From NCBI GenBank assembly GCA_913063265.1, contig CAJXZG010000017.1, positions 1 to 64,000 on the forward strand: a stretch of 64,000 nucleotides of DNA. The letters run 5' to 3'. Position numbers and translations under genes: made by a program. A model generated the notes under the pieces. It was not told the DNA's origin, did no database searches, and saw only the letters and a program-made list of their open reading frames with translations. Position 1 is the stretch's first letter. Every line of letters starts with the position of its first letter. This document shows, piece by piece, positions 62,581 to 64,000 of this stretch. Origin of the DNA: an uncultured Prolixibacteraceae bacterium. Its GTDB lineage: Bacteria > Bacteroidota > Bacteroidia > Bacteroidales > Prolixibacteraceae.

Positions 62581-64000
62581 ATGAACACAGTCAGGAATGT
62601 TGTATTTTTAATTTTTCTTTTTCTGTATGGTACTACAATACACGCTCAAACAGACAGTCTTTCCACTGAAACAGATTCAATATCAAAGAACGATTCAATA
62701 CAAGAAGCAATTCTAAACAGTTTTAATCAAAAAATTTTAGAAAACGAAAAACAACGTATTGCAGACTCCACCAAGAAAGCTGATTTGGAAGCTCAACTTA
62801 AGTCATTAAAAACAACTGATAATCTGCAAAAAGAAGAGCTGCTCAGACAATTAAGTGATATTGAAGAAAAAGAACAAAAAAGAATTGCAGAACAAAAAGC
62901 CAGAATTGAAATACTAAGGTCTGCCGCAAAAGGATTTCCGGTTATCGGGGTTCTGGAAGACACTCTTTTTCTTGTAGGAACCAGAATTGGAGCATCTACC
63001 CCAAAAGAACGTGCTGAAAGAATAACTTCAAAAATTGAAGAATTGTATGAGAATGAAAATTTCAATCCTGATTCACTTATTGTAACAAAATCAGATATAA
63101 CATTTGATATAATCTATGGTGAAACCATAGTGATGGGAATTTCTGAAATAGATGCTTTATGGTATGACAAAAGTATGGAAGAAGTTGCCGTTGAGTTCAG
63201 GAAAACCATTGCCGATTCAGTAGTAAAAGCACAAAAAGATAACAGTTTTATTAAATGGCTGATTCGTATCGGACTGGTAATTCTGGTTCTTGTTGTGGCA
63301 AGATTGATCGTTTGGCTGATTGCAAAAGGATATACCCGGGCTTTAAAATTTGTACATACTAATAAAGAAAAATGGCTAAGAGATTTTTCATACCGCGATT
63401 ATACTTTTATAACAAAAGTGCAGGAGTTACAAATCGTACTGTTCCTGTTAAAAGTTTTTAAATGGTTTATTTATGCTGTTCTGCTTTATGTAATACTTCC
63501 AATATTATTCAGCATTTTTCCATTTTCACGTGATTGGGCAAGTAGCCTGTTTCATTTGGTTTGGTCACCATTGAAAAATGTTTTTATAAGTATCTGGGAT
63601 TTTCTTCCCAATATGTTTAGTATACTGGTAATCATTTTTGTAATGAGATATGTAGTAAGATTTGTACGTTACATATTTGCCGAAATAAAAGCAGAAAAAC
63701 TGGTATTGTCAGGCTTTCACAAAGACTGGGCCATGCCCACTTTTAGTATTGTTCGCTTTTTGTTATATGCGTTTATGATAGTACTGATATTTCCATTACT
63801 TCCTGGTTCCGACTCCCCGATTTTTAAAGGAGTGTCTGTTTTTATTGGAATATTATTTTCATTAGGTTCATCAACTGCTATTGCCAATATGGTTGCTGGA
63901 TTAGTTATTACCTATATGCGGCCATTCCAAATTGGTGATAGAATTAAGATTGCGGATGTAACCGGTGATGTAATTGAAAAATCACTTTTGGTTACCCGAA
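62581..64000 (+). CDS. MscS-type mechanosensitive channel (cut by window end)
   Basis: An open frame of 473 codons with no stop before 64000. It begins with a signal peptide (RNVVFLIFLFLYGTTIHAQ), followed by a Glu/Lys-rich helical periplasmic region (about 30-120). Several membrane segments follow (WLIRIGLVILVLVVARLIVW; VFKWFIYAVLLYVILPILFS; MFSILVIIFVMRYVVRF; FLLYAFMIVLIFPLLP). FSLGSSTAIANMVAGLVITY is the pore-lining MscS TM3 and MRPFQIGDRIKI starts the beta domain. It should release solutes on osmotic downshock. Nothing is known of the C-terminus. Confidence 0.88.
   Translation, partial: MNTVRNVVFLIFLFLYGTTIHAQTDSLSTETDSISKNDSIQEAILNSFNQKILENEKQRIADSTKKADLEAQLKSLKTTDNLQKEELLRQLSDIEEKEQKRIAEQKARIEILRSAAKGFPVIGVLEDTLFLVGTRIGASTPKERAERITSKIEELYENENFNPDSLIVTKSDITFDIIYGETIVMGISEIDALWYDKSMEEVAVEFRKTIADSVVKAQKDNSFIKWLIRIGLVILVLVVARLIVWLIAKGYTRALKFVHTNKEKWLRDFSYRDYTFITKVQELQIVLFLLKVFKWFIYAVLLYVILPILFSIFPFSRDWASSLFHLVWSPLKNVFISIWDFLPNMFSILVIIFVMRYVVRFVRYIFAEIKAEKLVLSGFHKDWAMPTFSIVRFLLYAFMIVLIFPLLPGSDSPIFKGVSVFIGILFSLGSSTAIANMVAGLVITYMRPFQIGDRIKIADVTGDVIEKSLLVTR

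Overview
The window reads as chromosome of a member of the Bacteroidota. The evidence is AT-rich DNA, secreted proteins ending in type IX secretion (T9SS) sorting domains, OmpA proteins with thrombospondin type-3 calcium repeats, a TonB-dependent receptor, DUF5606 (a family I know from this phylum), promoters of the TTTG / TAnnTTTG type, and almost no Shine-Dalgarno sequences. A marine Bacteroidia (Marinilabiliales / Prolixibacteraceae-like) is my guess, not a demonstrated placement.

Layout. 1-9.7 kb is housekeeping and small-molecule metabolism: the possible first codons of hisS, a WbuC-type cupin, free methionine-R-sulfoxide reductase, a UbiD decarboxylase, a divergent tryptophanase/tyrosine phenol-lyase homologue, a class V aminotransferase, an acetyltransferase, DUF2721, an NlpE-META lipoprotein, an SGNH hydrolase and a nitroreductase. 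9.9-14 kb is a polyamine module: arginine decarboxylase divergent from carboxynorspermidine/carboxyspermidine dehydrogenase and decarboxylase. 14-15.8 kb is a GH29 alpha-L-fucosidase. The following gene-free kilobase holds a structured element that I interpret as the 5' part of a group II intron, with a 7-bp IBS1-EBS1 match to its flank. Next come argS and three tandem OmpA paralogues, two of which share an 874-bp tract with only three differences.

24-34.4 kb carries a DnaQ-like exonuclease, DUF5606, a TonB receptor, an ECF-like sigma factor with a good promoter, a DJ-1 protein, two overlapping flavoprotein genes, purL, a small lipoprotein and tRNA-Leu(GAG), preceded by an interrupted copy of its own 5' part. 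34.9-37.3 kb pairs a papain-like protease lacking an export signal with a small overlapping gene. 37.3-42.2 kb is a three-gene glycoside-hydrolase operon (GH27, DUF4832, GH127).

42.5-53.8 kb is the most unusual part. A protein joining a PqqD-like (RiPP recognition) domain to an HPr-kinase-like ATPase faces a 58-66 residue peptide with a basic leader, an AKAQ cleavage-like site and a C-terminal PAPPPAW tail. That peptide sits directly behind a large T9SS protein. Two more large T9SS proteins (leucine-rich repeat and parallel beta-helix) follow and share modules. I propose this as a candidate peptide-modification or export locus. 53.9-64 kb holds exported proteins: a CocE/NonD hydrolase, a BNR/VPS10 propeller protein, a Tat-signal aldo/keto reductase, an aspartyl-protease-like lipoprotein, a secreted YciI-like protein, a PKD lipoprotein, and an MscS-type channel cut by the window end.
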